This document shows positions 43,473 through 51,784 of a stretch of 64,000 bases of DNA, piece after piece. Every line of letters begins with the position of its first letter. The stretch's first letter is position 1. The stretch comes from Polaribacter aquimarinus (lineage in GTDB: Bacteria > Bacteroidota > Bacteroidia > Flavobacteriales > Flavobacteriaceae). A program made the position numbers and the translations under genes. The notes under the pieces were generated by a model. That model was not told where the DNA came from. It saw only the letters and a list, made by a program, of their open reading frames with translations, and searched no databases. The DNA is taken from contig NZ_QFFG01000002.1 of assembly GCF_003129485.1 (NCBI RefSeq), positions 496,001 through 560,000 of the forward strand, given 5' to 3'.

Positions 43473-45623
43473 ATGAAAACAAAAATTAATACAAATTTTA
43501 GCAGAAGAAATTTTTTAAAAGCATCAGTATTAGCAAGTGGAGGTATGTTAATTGGGTTCAATTTATTAACAGCTTGTAAAAAAGATGTAGTAATGCCCTT
43601 AGATGTAGAGAGTTTAAATTTTAACGATTTTAATGCCTACATTAAAATATCTGATGAAGGGTATGTTACTATTTTTTCCCCAAACCCAGAAATTGGACAA
43701 GGTGTAAAAACATCAATGCCAATGATTATAGCAGAAGAGTTAGATGTTGAGTGGGATAAAATAAATGTGGTTCAGGCTGCCTTGGATACTAAAAACTTTT
43801 CTAATCAAGTTGCCGGTGGTAGTCAATCAATTCGCAGAAGCTGGAACATTTTAAGACAAACCGGTGCTACAGCAAAACAAATGTTGGTAAATGCAGCTGC
43901 TGTCAAATGGAAAGTAGATGCGAGTACTTGTAGAGCGTCAAAAGGATTTATCATCAATGCTAATGGAGAAAAATTAGGTTATGGAGATGTCGTAAAAGAA
44001 GCAGCAGTTTTAGAAGTTCCAAAAGATGTAAAGCTTAAAAAAGTAAAAGATTTTTCGATTATAGGCAAAGATGCAATAAATGTAGATATTGATAAAATCA
44101 TCACTGGAAAACCCTTGTATGGTTTAGATTTTAAGACAGAGGATATGATGATTGCTGCTGTGTTAAGACCTCCTGCTTTTGGTCAAAAATTAGTATCTTT
44201 TGATGCTACCAAAACCAATGCAGTTGATGGGGTTGTGGAAGTGATAAAATTCGGCAATAAAATTGCAGTTTTAGCTTCTTCTACTTGGGCAGCAATGAAA
44301 GGAAAAAAAGGATTGAAAGCACAATGGAACAAAGAAAAATTAGAATCTACTAAAAATCACAATCAAATATTAAACCTTATTTTAGATGGTAAAAAGTTTA
44401 ATGTACGAAGAGATGATGGAGATGTAAAAAAAGCATTTGCTAGTGCCGATAAAGTATTGGAAAGAACTTACCACTCTCCTTTTTTACCACACAATTGTTT
44501 AGAGCCAATGAATTTTTATGCTGATGTTTCGGCAGAAAAAGTACATTTAGTAGGTCCAATTCAAACTCCAAATTGGACAGTAAATAGGGTAGCCAAATTA
44601 TTAGACAGAAAACCTAAAGACATTCATTGCGAAATGACAAGAATGGGTGGGGGTTTTGGAAGACGTTTGTATGGAGATTTTGCTTTAGAAGCTGCAGAAA
44701 TTTCAAGTTTGGCAAACAAACCCGTTAAAGTATTTTTTTCTCGAGAAGATGATATGACAGCAGGTAGGTATAGACCTGCTATTAAATATAGAATTGCAGC
44801 TTCTTTAAAAGATGGAAAGATTACCGGGTACCACTTAAAAGAGGCAGCAATTAATGGTAACATGTACGGTTTAATTCCGCATTTTTTTCCAGCTGGTTGT
44901 ATTAGCAATTATAAAGTAGAAACAGAAAACTATAAAAGTAACATTACAACAGGAGCTTGGAGAGCACCATACACTAATTTCTTGGCTTTCGCTGAACAAA
45001 GTTTTTTCGATGAGTTGGCAGAAGAATTAAATGTAGATACCATTCAATTGCGCTTAGATTTACTTCAAAATGTAAAAAACACAAAAGATAAAAATATAAA
45101 ATATTCTGGACAGAGAATGGAAGATACAATAAAACTGGTCAGAGAAAAAGCCAATTGGGGTAAAAGACCTGAAGGAGTTTATCAAGGATTTGCTGCTTAT
45201 TACAGTCATAATACTCATGTTGCAGAAATAGCAGAAATTGTTTTAAAAAATGGGTTGCCAGTAATTAAAAAAGTAACCGTTGCTGTAGACTGTGGAATCG
45301 TTGTAAACCCAACAGGAGCAATAAATCAAGTGCAAGGAGGGGTTTTAGACGGAATAGGACATGCCATGTATTCAGATTTTTCATTTAGTAATGGTAAACC
45401 AAATTCAAAAAATTTTGATACTTACAAACTCATTAGAATGCAAGAAACGCCAAAAGTTGAGGTACATTTTGTAAAAAATGAAAAATCACCAACAGGTTTA
45501 GGAGAACCAGGTTTACCACCCGCAGGAGGTGCAGTTGCAAATGCAATTAATGCAGCTTTAGGAAAACGTTTGTACAGTCAACCATTTGTTAATAATTTAA
45601 AAAATATATCAGTTTTTGGTTGA
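43473..45623 (+). CDS. Molybdopterin-binding subunit of xanthine dehydrogenase/isoquinoline oxidoreductase family
   Basis: A 716-residue catalytic subunit of IorB type. The N-terminus has a twin-arginine signal ('SRRNFLKASVLASGG') ending in a lipobox-like 'LLTAC', so the protein is probably a Tat-exported lipoprotein in the periplasm. Molybdopterin-site motifs are 'RMGGGFGRRLYGDFALEA', 'ITTGAWRAPYTNFLAFAEQS' and the catalytic Glu in 'PTGLGEPGLPPAGGAVANA'. No FAD subunit gene is nearby; this two-subunit form typically passes electrons to a cytochrome. Substrate is likely an aldehyde or N-heterocycle and cannot be read from sequence. Confidence 0.92.
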   Translation: MKTKINTNFSRRNFLKASVLASGGMLIGFNLLTACKKDVVMPLDVESLNFNDFNAYIKISDEGYVTIFSPNPEIGQGVKTSMPMIIAEELDVEWDKINVVQAALDTKNFSNQVAGGSQSIRRSWNILRQTGATAKQMLVNAAAVKWKVDASTCRASKGFIINANGEKLGYGDVVKEAAVLEVPKDVKLKKVKDFSIIGKDAINVDIDKIITGKPLYGLDFKTEDMMIAAVLRPPAFGQKLVSFDATKTNAVDGVVEVIKFGNKIAVLASSTWAAMKGKKGLKAQWNKEKLESTKNHNQILNLILDGKKFNVRRDDGDVKKAFASADKVLERTYHSPFLPHNCLEPMNFYADVSAEKVHLVGPIQTPNWTVNRVAKLLDRKPKDIHCEMTRMGGGFGRRLYGDFALEAAEISSLANKPVKVFFSREDDMTAGRYRPAIKYRIAASLKDGKITGYHLKEAAINGNMYGLIPHFFPAGCISNYKVETENYKSNITTGAWRAPYTNFLAFAEQSFFDELAEELNVDTIQLRLDLLQNVKNTKDKNIKYSGQRMEDTIKLVREKANWGKRPEGVYQGFAAYYSHNTHVAEIAEIVLKNGLPVIKKVTVAVDCGIVVNPTGAINQVQGGVLDGIGHAMYSDFSFSNGKPNSKNFDTYKLIRMQETPKVEVHFVKNEKSPTGLGEPGLPPAGGAVANAINAALGKRLYSQPFVNNLKNISVFG

Positions 45624-45825
45624 CCCAATGTTATGAATATTTCTAATTAAAATTCACTTTTCACAAAAAATTTAGAATTAAGGTGTTATTTTCTTAATAA
45701 TACCCAAAAAACGCAATAAAAACTATTAGAAAAGTACTTTATCTTTAACCTTGTTTTAACAGAATAATTTTGTTAAAATTGTAGCTTTGTTTTTCGTAAA
45801 AATTAAATCTAATACAATATTAACA

Positions 45826-46815
45826 ATGGATGTAGATGTAAGAGCTATTAATGAAAAAATAGAGAAAGAAAGTGCCTTTATAGACATTCTTACTTTAGAA
45901 ATGAATAAAGTAATTGTGGGACAAAAACAAATGATAGAAAGTTTGTTAATTGGGCTTTTAGGGAACGGTCATATTTTATTAGAAGGAGTTCCTGGGTTGG
46001 CAAAAACCTTAGCTATAAATACTTTGTCTAAAGCGGTTCAAGGTAGTTTTAGTAGAGTGCAGTTTACTCCAGATTTATTACCTGCGGATGTTGTTGGAAC
46101 TATGATTTACAACATGCAAAAAAATAGTTTTGAAATTAAAAAAGGACCAATTTTTGCCAATTTTGTTTTAGCAGATGAGATAAATAGAGCGCCAGCAAAA
46201 GTACAATCTGCTTTGTTAGAAGCAATGCAAGAACGTCAGATTACTATTGGTGATGAAACGTTTAAATTAGACGAACCGTTTTTAGTAATGGCAACTCAAA
46301 ACCCTGTTGAACAAGAGGGAACCTACCCTTTACCTGAAGCGCAAGTAGACCGTTTTATGTTAAAAGTGGTGATTGATTATCCGCGCTTGCAAGATGAGCA
46401 ATTAATTATGCGTCAGAATTTAACTGGAGGATTTGCAACTGTAAACCCTGTAATATCTGTTGATGAAATTATAAAAGCTAGAGAGATTGCAAACGAGGTT
46501 TATATGGATGAAAAAATTGAGAAGTACATTCTTGATATCATTTTTGCAACACGTTATCCAGAAAAATATAACTTACCACAATTAAAAGATTTAATTAGTT
46601 TCGGAGCTTCTCCCAGAGGAAGTATTAATTTGGCAAAAGCTGCTAAATGTTTTGCTTTTATTAAAAGAAGAGGCTATGTAATTCCAGAAGATGTAAGAGC
46701 AGTTGTAACTGATGTTTTACGTCACAGAATCGGAATTACTTATGAAGCTGAAGCAGAAAATGTAACTTCTGTAGACATTATTAACTCAATTATCAACGAA
46801 GTAGAAGTGCCTTAA
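45826..46815 (+). CDS. moxR: MoxR-family AAA+ ATPase of the bat operon
   Basis: A 329-residue MoxR ATPase. Walker A is in 'LLEGVPGLAKTLAINTL', Walker B in 'FVLADEINRAPAKVQSALLE', and sensor 1 in 'VMATQNPVEQEGTYPLPEAQ'. The frame opens at a TTG at 45787, which overlaps a TAGCTTTG -7-like sequence (45782-45789); the ATG at 45826 is therefore chosen. MoxR proteins act as chaperones with VWA-domain proteins, and here it leads the bat operon. It is cytoplasmic. Confidence 0.93.
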   Translation: MDVDVRAINEKIEKESAFIDILTLEMNKVIVGQKQMIESLLIGLLGNGHILLEGVPGLAKTLAINTLSKAVQGSFSRVQFTPDLLPADVVGTMIYNMQKNSFEIKKGPIFANFVLADEINRAPAKVQSALLEAMQERQITIGDETFKLDEPFLVMATQNPVEQEGTYPLPEAQVDRFMLKVVIDYPRLQDEQLIMRQNLTGGFATVNPVISVDEIIKAREIANEVYMDEKIEKYILDIIFATRYPEKYNLPQLKDLISFGASPRGSINLAKAAKCFAFIKRRGYVIPEDVRAVVTDVLRHRIGITYEAEAENVTSVDIINSIINEVEVP

Positions 46816-46836
46816 AAAAGTTGGCAGTAAAATTAG

Positions 46837-46934
46837 TTTTCAGTTAGCAGTTGCTTACTCAATTCTGATTTACTGAATACTTTAATTATAAAATGCTGAC
46901 TGAAGACTGCAAACTGAAGACTGCATACTGAAAA
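46837..46934. repeat. ACTGNNN heptad array forming an inverted intergenic element
   Basis: Five consecutive heptads on the ACTGNNN plan (ACTGAAG, ACTGCAA, ACTGAAG, ACTGCAT, ACTGAAA; 46899-46933) run up to the DUF58 start codon. A reverse-oriented counterpart at 46837-46851 (TTTTCAGTTAGCAGT) pairs with 46920-46934 at 13 of 15 positions, so the element can fold into a long hairpin between moxR and the next gene. Confidence 0.75.
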
Positions 46935-47804
46935 ATGGATACAAAAGAAATACTCAAAAAAGTTCGTAAAATAGAGATTAAGACACGTCGTTTGTCTGAT
47001 CATATTTTTGGAGGTGAATACCATTCATCATTCAAAGGTCGAGGTATGACTTTTTCTGAAGTGCGACAATACCAATTTGGAGACGATGTTAGGGCGATAG
47101 ACTGGAATGTTACTGCACGTTACAACGAACCTTATGTAAAGGTTTTTGAAGAAGAACGCGAATTAACGATGCTATTAATGGTAGATGTTTCTGGGTCAGA
47201 ATTATTTGGTACTTCCAATCAATTTAAAAAAGAAACGGTTACAGAAATTGCCGCAACTTTAGCCTTTTCTGCTACGCAAAATAACGATAAAGTTGGATTA
47301 ATTTTATTTTCTGATGATGTTGAACTTTTTATTCCTCCTAAAAAAGGAAAAAGCCATGTTTTAAGAATTATTAGAGAGTTAATCGAGTTTAAACCTAAAA
47401 GTAAAAGAACAAATATTGCCGCAGCTTTAAAGTTTTTATCTAGTGTGATGAAAAAAAGGGCTATTGTTTTTTTGTTATCCGATTTTATGGATGATGATTA
47501 CGAAAAAACATTAAAAATTGCGGCAAAAAAACACGATTTAACCGGTGTTCGAGTATATGATAAACATGATGAAGAAATTCCAAATTTAGGAATGGTGCCC
47601 ATGTTAGATTCTGAAACCGATACTGTTCAATTGATTAATACATCATCTAAATCGGTTAGAAATAGTTACAAAGCAAATGCATTTCGCTTACAAGATTATT
47701 ATATAAACACTTTTAAAAGAGGAGGTGCTGGTACCATTAACACAAGAGTTGATGAAAGTTATGTAAAAAAATTATTAGGATATTTTAAACACAAAGGAAG
47801 GTAA
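46935..47804 (+). CDS. DUF58-domain protein of the bat operon
   Basis: A 289-residue DUF58 protein with a degenerate VWA-like fold. The family signature is 'RQYQFGDDVRAIDWNVTARY' with 'PYVKVFEEERELTMLLMVDV'. The MIDAS-like 'DVSGSE' is present and further VWA elements follow ('VGLILFSDDVELFIPPKKGK', 'RTNIAAALKFL'). It is cytoplasmic and usually works with MoxR and the Bat proteins; molecular role unknown. It is separated from moxR by the heptad element and followed by the BatX-like gene. Confidence 0.92.
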   Translation: MDTKEILKKVRKIEIKTRRLSDHIFGGEYHSSFKGRGMTFSEVRQYQFGDDVRAIDWNVTARYNEPYVKVFEEERELTMLLMVDVSGSELFGTSNQFKKETVTEIAATLAFSATQNNDKVGLILFSDDVELFIPPKKGKSHVLRIIRELIEFKPKSKRTNIAAALKFLSSVMKKRAIVFLLSDFMDDDYEKTLKIAAKKHDLTGVRVYDKHDEEIPNLGMVPMLDSETDTVQLINTSSKSVRNSYKANAFRLQDYYINTFKRGGAGTINTRVDESYVKKLLGYFKHKGR

Positions 47805-47940
47805 AAAACCCATTTTTAACCTTCCCAAAGTTAAGAAATACTTAATTGGACACTGTTTGAAATAAAAAACAAAGAAATATTAAAAGTTGAAAAAAAATAT
47901 AAATTTTATTAGAAGCGTTAGAAAAGCACAAGCTAAACGT

Positions 47941-47977
47941 CTTTTCTCCTTCAGAGAGAGGATTAAGGTGAGAGGCC
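47941..47977. repeat. REP-like intergenic repeat at the 5' end of the BatX-like gene
   Basis: CTTTTCTCCTTCAGAGAGAG followed by GATTAAGGTGAGAGGCC resembles the short 'CTCTCCTTC...GAGAGG-ATTAAGGTGAGAGG' elements scattered between genes in Flavobacteriia. It directly precedes and overlaps the GTG that begins the signal peptide. Identification is from memory of the pattern; a search of related genomes is needed. Confidence 0.5.
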
Positions 47978-48894
47978 TTTTCTTTTTTCTTTTTTCTCTT
48001 TTCTGTTTTTCTGCTTTCGCTCAAAAACCTATGGTAAAAGCAGAAATAGACACTACAAATATTAGAATAGGCGAGCAGTTTAATTTAAAGATTTCTGTTG
48101 ATGAAATTCAGAATGTTATCATTCCAAAACTGCAACTAAAAGGATTAGAAATTATCGATTCTACTGCAACAGATACCTTAAAAAATTCATTAATCAGAAA
48201 ATATATTTTAACAGGTTTTGATAGTGGCGCATTTTACATTCCGCAGCAACAAATTTTTGTTAAAAATCAAGCTTATTTAACTGATTCGTTATTGGTAAAT
48301 GTAGCTACAGTAGCTGTAGACACAACCAAAGTAAAGAAGTTTCCTATTAAATCCATTAAAAGTGAACCTTATACTTTCGATGATTTTAAAATCTACATTT
48401 ATATAGTTTTAGCTGCATTGGCTATCATTGCTTTTTGGATCTACTGGTTTGTTATTAGAAAGCGAAAAGAGGAAGAAGAAGAGCCAACTTATAGAGCTTT
48501 ACCTCCTTACGAAGAAGCAATTTATCGTTTAAATGAATTGGACGAAAAACAACTTTGGCAAAACAATCAAACCAAAGAATATTACAGTGAGTTAACAGAA
48601 ATTGTTCGTGGTTATATTGAGCGAGAATTAAATGTTCCTGCACTAGAAAAAACTACAGACGAGGTGTTAGATATGTTAAAAGATTTTAAAGATGCTGATG
48701 TAATTTTGACTTCACAAGAAACTATTGATAAACTAAAAAGCTTATTAAGAGAAGCCGATTTAGTAAAGTTTGCAAAATCGAAACCATTAGCGCCAGAAAT
48801 CGAAGAAGACAGAAAAGATGCTGAAGACATTATCAGTAATTTAAAACCAAAACCAATTGTAGAAGAAAAAGACAAAGAAGATGGATTGGAGTAA
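47968..48894 (+). CDS. BatX-like membrane protein of the bat operon
   Basis: The frame is open from a TTG at 47887, but the first 27 codons consist of unlikely sequence including a REP-like repeat. The GTG at 47968 begins a textbook signal peptide ('MRGLFFFLFSLFCFSAFAQ'), giving 308 residues. A periplasmic beta domain (about 25-120) is followed by a membrane helix (about 138-160, 'IYIVLAALAIIAFWIYWFVI') and a cytoplasmic acidic/helical domain, where 'YYSELTEIVRGYIERELNVP' resembles the C-terminal part of BatD. It lies between DUF58 and batA and overlaps batA by 14 bp. Role unknown beyond membership of the Bat complex. Confidence 0.75.
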   Translation: MRGLFFFLFSLFCFSAFAQKPMVKAEIDTTNIRIGEQFNLKISVDEIQNVIIPKLQLKGLEIIDSTATDTLKNSLIRKYILTGFDSGAFYIPQQQIFVKNQAYLTDSLLVNVATVAVDTTKVKKFPIKSIKSEPYTFDDFKIYIYIVLAALAIIAFWIYWFVIRKRKEEEEEPTYRALPPYEEAIYRLNELDEKQLWQNNQTKEYYSELTEIVRGYIERELNVPALEKTTDEVLDMLKDFKDADVILTSQETIDKLKSLLREADLVKFAKSKPLAPEIEEDRKDAEDIISNLKPKPIVEEKDKEDGLE

Positions 48895-49885
48895 TTTTGA
48901 ATTTTTAAATCCTGAGTTTCTATGGCTGCTAATTTTAATTCCATTATTAGCAGTTTGGTATTTTTTCATGCGTAAAAAAGATGCTGCAGTATTAACGATA
49001 CCAAGTATAAAAGGGTTTAAGGCAGATTCGATCTTATCTAAATTAAAACCACTTTTGTATGTATTACGATTACTGGCTTTAGCAACAATTATTATTGCTT
49101 TAGCAAGACCAAGAAATGTTTCGGTAAGTAAAAAAACAAAATCAAACAGAGGGATAGATATTGTGATGGCAATTGATGTTTCTGCAAGTATGTTGGCTCG
49201 AGATTTAAAACCAAATCGTTTAGAAGCCCTGAAAAAAGTAGCGATTAATTTTGTAGATAGAAGACCAAATGATCGAATAGGAATTGTAGTTTACGCAGGA
49301 GAAAGTTTCACACAAACACCAATTACAAGTGATAAAGGCATTGTAAAAAGAACTATTTCCGAACTTAAATGGGGGCAATTAGAAGGCGGAACTGCTATTG
49401 GAATGGGCTTGGGTTCTGCCGTAAATAGATTAAAAGAAAGTACCGCAAAAAGTAAGGTTATTATTTTATTGACGGATGGAGTTAACAATTCAGGAAATAT
49501 AGACCCAAGAACTGCCACAGAATTGGCTACAGAGTTAGGAATTAAAACCTATACCATTGGAATTGGAACCAACGGAATGGCAGATTTCCCCTGGAGCAGA
49601 GATCCAAGAACAGGTAAATTACAGTTTAGAAAGCAGCAAGTAGAAATAGATGAGGCCCTCTTAAAAGAAATAGCAGAAAAAACAGAAGGAAAGTATTTTA
49701 GAGCCACAGATAATACCTCATTAAAAGAAATTTATGATGAGATTGATAAGCTAGAAAAAACAAAAATAGAAGAGTTTAAGTATTATAATTATCAAGAAAA
49801 ATTTAGAATTTTTGTTTTTTTAGGATTAGGGTTTTTGTTGTTAGAATTTATATTAAGAAATACATTATTTAAGAGTTTTATATAA
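48881..49885 (+). CDS. batA: BatA, VWA-domain membrane protein
   Basis: A 334-residue protein with N-terminal membrane helices (about 9-27 and 60-78), a VWA domain (about 90-290) with complete MIDAS ('AIDVSASM', 'GGTAIGMGL', 'LLTDGVNNSG'), and a C-terminal membrane helix ('FRIFVFLGLGFLLLEFIL'). It overlaps the preceding gene by 14 bp and is followed 2 bp later by batB. In Bacteroides the bat genes were linked to aerotolerance; the complex probably acts in the envelope with the MoxR ATPase. Orthology is clear from domain layout and gene order. Confidence 0.93.
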   Translation: MDWSNFEFLNPEFLWLLILIPLLAVWYFFMRKKDAAVLTIPSIKGFKADSILSKLKPLLYVLRLLALATIIIALARPRNVSVSKKTKSNRGIDIVMAIDVSASMLARDLKPNRLEALKKVAINFVDRRPNDRIGIVVYAGESFTQTPITSDKGIVKRTISELKWGQLEGGTAIGMGLGSAVNRLKESTAKSKVIILLTDGVNNSGNIDPRTATELATELGIKTYTIGIGTNGMADFPWSRDPRTGKLQFRKQQVEIDEALLKEIAEKTEGKYFRATDNTSLKEIYDEIDKLEKTKIEEFKYYNYQEKFRIFVFLGLGFLLLEFILRNTLFKSFI

Positions 49886-49887
49886 AA

Positions 49888-50934
49888 ATGTACAGAATAG
49901 AAGAACCAATTTATTTTACTTTACTTGCAATTATTCCAGGAATGATTGTAATATTTCTATTGGTTTTATGGTGGAAAAAAAGAACGCAAAAGAAATTTTC
50001 TGACCTAAATTTATTACAAAGATTAGCACCAAATTCATCAGTATTTAAATCAACTTTAAAACTTGTTGTTTTTTTAATCGGAATTACTTTTTTAATTATT
50101 TCTTTAGTAAATCCTAAAATGGGAACCAAACTAAAAACTGTTAAAAGAGAAGGTGTAGATATCGTCTTTGCATTAGATGTTTCTAAAAGTATGTTGGCAG
50201 AAGATATTGCTCCTAATCGTTTAGAGAAAGCAAAACAAATCATCTCTAAAATCATTGATAAATTAGGTTCAGATAGAGTAGGAATCATTATTTATGCAGG
50301 TAACTCATACCCACTTTTACCCATAACTACAGATCATGCAGCTGCGAATATGTTTTTGCAAAATGCAAATCCAGATATGGTTTCTAGCCAAGGAACAGCC
50401 ATTAATGAAGCTTTAGAATTAGCTAAAACGTATTATAATAATGATGAACAAACAAATCGTTTTTTAATTATTATTTCTGATGGTGAAGATCATCAAGAAG
50501 AAACCAAACAAGTTGCTAATAATTTAGCAAATGATGGTGTAAAAATTTACACTATTGGGGTAGGAACAGAAAATGGTGGCCCAATTCCGATGCGATTGAA
50601 TGGTTCTATGATTGGTTACAAAAAAGATAGAAAAGGAGAAACTGTAATTACCAAACTAAAACCAGATATTTTACAAGGAATAGCAGATGCTGCCGATGGA
50701 GAATATATTGATGGAAATGTAACCGAAAAACCTGTGAAAGTTATTGCAGATATTATTGCAAATGCAGAAAAGAATGAGTTTGAAACCAAACAATTTTCAG
50801 ACTATAAAGATCAATTTCAATGGTTTTTGGCATTAGGTTTGCTATTCTTAGTTGCAGATATATTTTTATTTGAAAAGAAGACAAAATGGCTGAAAAAAGT
50901 TGATTTGTTTAATGAAGAAAATCCAAAGAAATAA
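49888..50934 (+). CDS. batB: BatB, VWA-domain membrane protein
   Basis: A 348-residue paralogue of BatA. Membrane helices are at about 10-30 and 58-76, and the VWA domain (about 90-300) has MIDAS motifs 'ALDVSKSM', 'QGTAINEAL' and 'IISDGEDHQEE'. The C-terminal membrane helix is 'FQWFLALGLLFLVADIFLF'. Spacing of 2 bp to batA and 1 bp to batC indicates tight co-translation. BatA and BatB probably form a heteromeric VWA complex in the inner membrane. Confidence 0.93.
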   Translation: MYRIEEPIYFTLLAIIPGMIVIFLLVLWWKKRTQKKFSDLNLLQRLAPNSSVFKSTLKLVVFLIGITFLIISLVNPKMGTKLKTVKREGVDIVFALDVSKSMLAEDIAPNRLEKAKQIISKIIDKLGSDRVGIIIYAGNSYPLLPITTDHAAANMFLQNANPDMVSSQGTAINEALELAKTYYNNDEQTNRFLIIISDGEDHQEETKQVANNLANDGVKIYTIGVGTENGGPIPMRLNGSMIGYKKDRKGETVITKLKPDILQGIADAADGEYIDGNVTEKPVKVIADIIANAEKNEFETKQFSDYKDQFQWFLALGLLFLVADIFLFEKKTKWLKKVDLFNEENPKK

Positions 50935-50935
50935 A

Positions 50936-51763
50936 ATGAAAAATTTACAATATGTTTTGCTAGTCTTTTTAGTGCTATTTTCTTCCAAAGAAATTTTAGC
51001 GCAAAAAGATTCTATTGCAGCGCAAAGAAAAGCCAGAAAATTCTTGCGTCAAGGAAACGATTTATACAAAAAACAAAAATTTACAGATGCTTCTGTAGCA
51101 TATCGAAAAGCTCTAGGAAAGAACGCGAATTATGATAAAGCATCATATAATATGGGAAATGCTTTGTATCAAAGTAAAAACTATAAAGAAGCGATTCCGC
51201 AATATGAATTAACGGCAGAAACAGCTAAAGATAAATTTACACGAGCAGAAGCTTTCCATAATATTGGTAACGCTATGATGGAGTCTAAAAACTATCAAGG
51301 AGCTGTAGATGCGTATAAAAATTCTTTACGTAATAACCCTAATGATGATGAAACGCGTTATAATTTAGCTGTCGCTAAAAAGTTGTTGGATAAACAAAAT
51401 AAAGACAATAAAAACGACAAGAACAAAGATAACAAGGACAACAAAGACAAGGATAGAAAAGATAAAGACGATAAAAACAAAGACAAGAATAAAGACAAAG
51501 ACGGAAAAGATAAAGACAAGGATAAAAAAGACGATAAAGACGGAGATAAAGATCAGAATAAGGATAAAGACAAAAAACAAGATCCTAAAAACAATAAAGA
51601 CGATAAAAACAAGAAAAAACCGAAACCTCAGCAAGGTAAAATGACGCCTCAGCAAATTAAACAGTTGTTAGAAAGTTTAAATAACGAAGAGAAAAAGACT
51701 CAGAAAAAAATGAATGCGAGAAAAGCAAAAGGTAAAAAGGTTAAACAAGAAAAAGATTGGTAA
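50936..51763 (+). CDS. batC: BatC, TPR protein with Lys/Asp-rich tail
   Basis: A 275-residue exported TPR protein. The ATG at 50936, 1 bp after the batB stop, gives a signal peptide ('MKNLQYVLLVFLVLFSSKEI'). TPRs cover about 35-140 ('YKKQKFTDASVAYRKALGKN', 'YQGAVDAYKNSLRNNPNDDE'). Residues ~150-235 are an extreme Lys/Asp/Asn low-complexity stretch; such stretches often vary in length between relatives. The C-terminus ('MTPQQIKQLLESLNNEEKKT') is conserved in BatC. It is a periplasmic scaffold candidate for the Bat complex. Confidence 0.92.
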   Translation: MKNLQYVLLVFLVLFSSKEILAQKDSIAAQRKARKFLRQGNDLYKKQKFTDASVAYRKALGKNANYDKASYNMGNALYQSKNYKEAIPQYELTAETAKDKFTRAEAFHNIGNAMMESKNYQGAVDAYKNSLRNNPNDDETRYNLAVAKKLLDKQNKDNKNDKNKDNKDNKDKDRKDKDDKNKDKNKDKDGKDKDKDKKDDKDGDKDQNKDKDKKQDPKNNKDDKNKKKPKPQQGKMTPQQIKQLLESLNNEEKKTQKKMNARKAKGKKVKQEKDW

Positions 51764-51784
51764 ATTAGTAATCTTAAGAAATAG

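Noticed and set aside
51365..51655. 96-residue antisense frame with very hydrophobic, Val/Phe/Ile-rich translation
   Set aside because: It is the complement of the Lys/Asp-rich low-complexity stretch of batC; such runs give spurious membrane-like frames.
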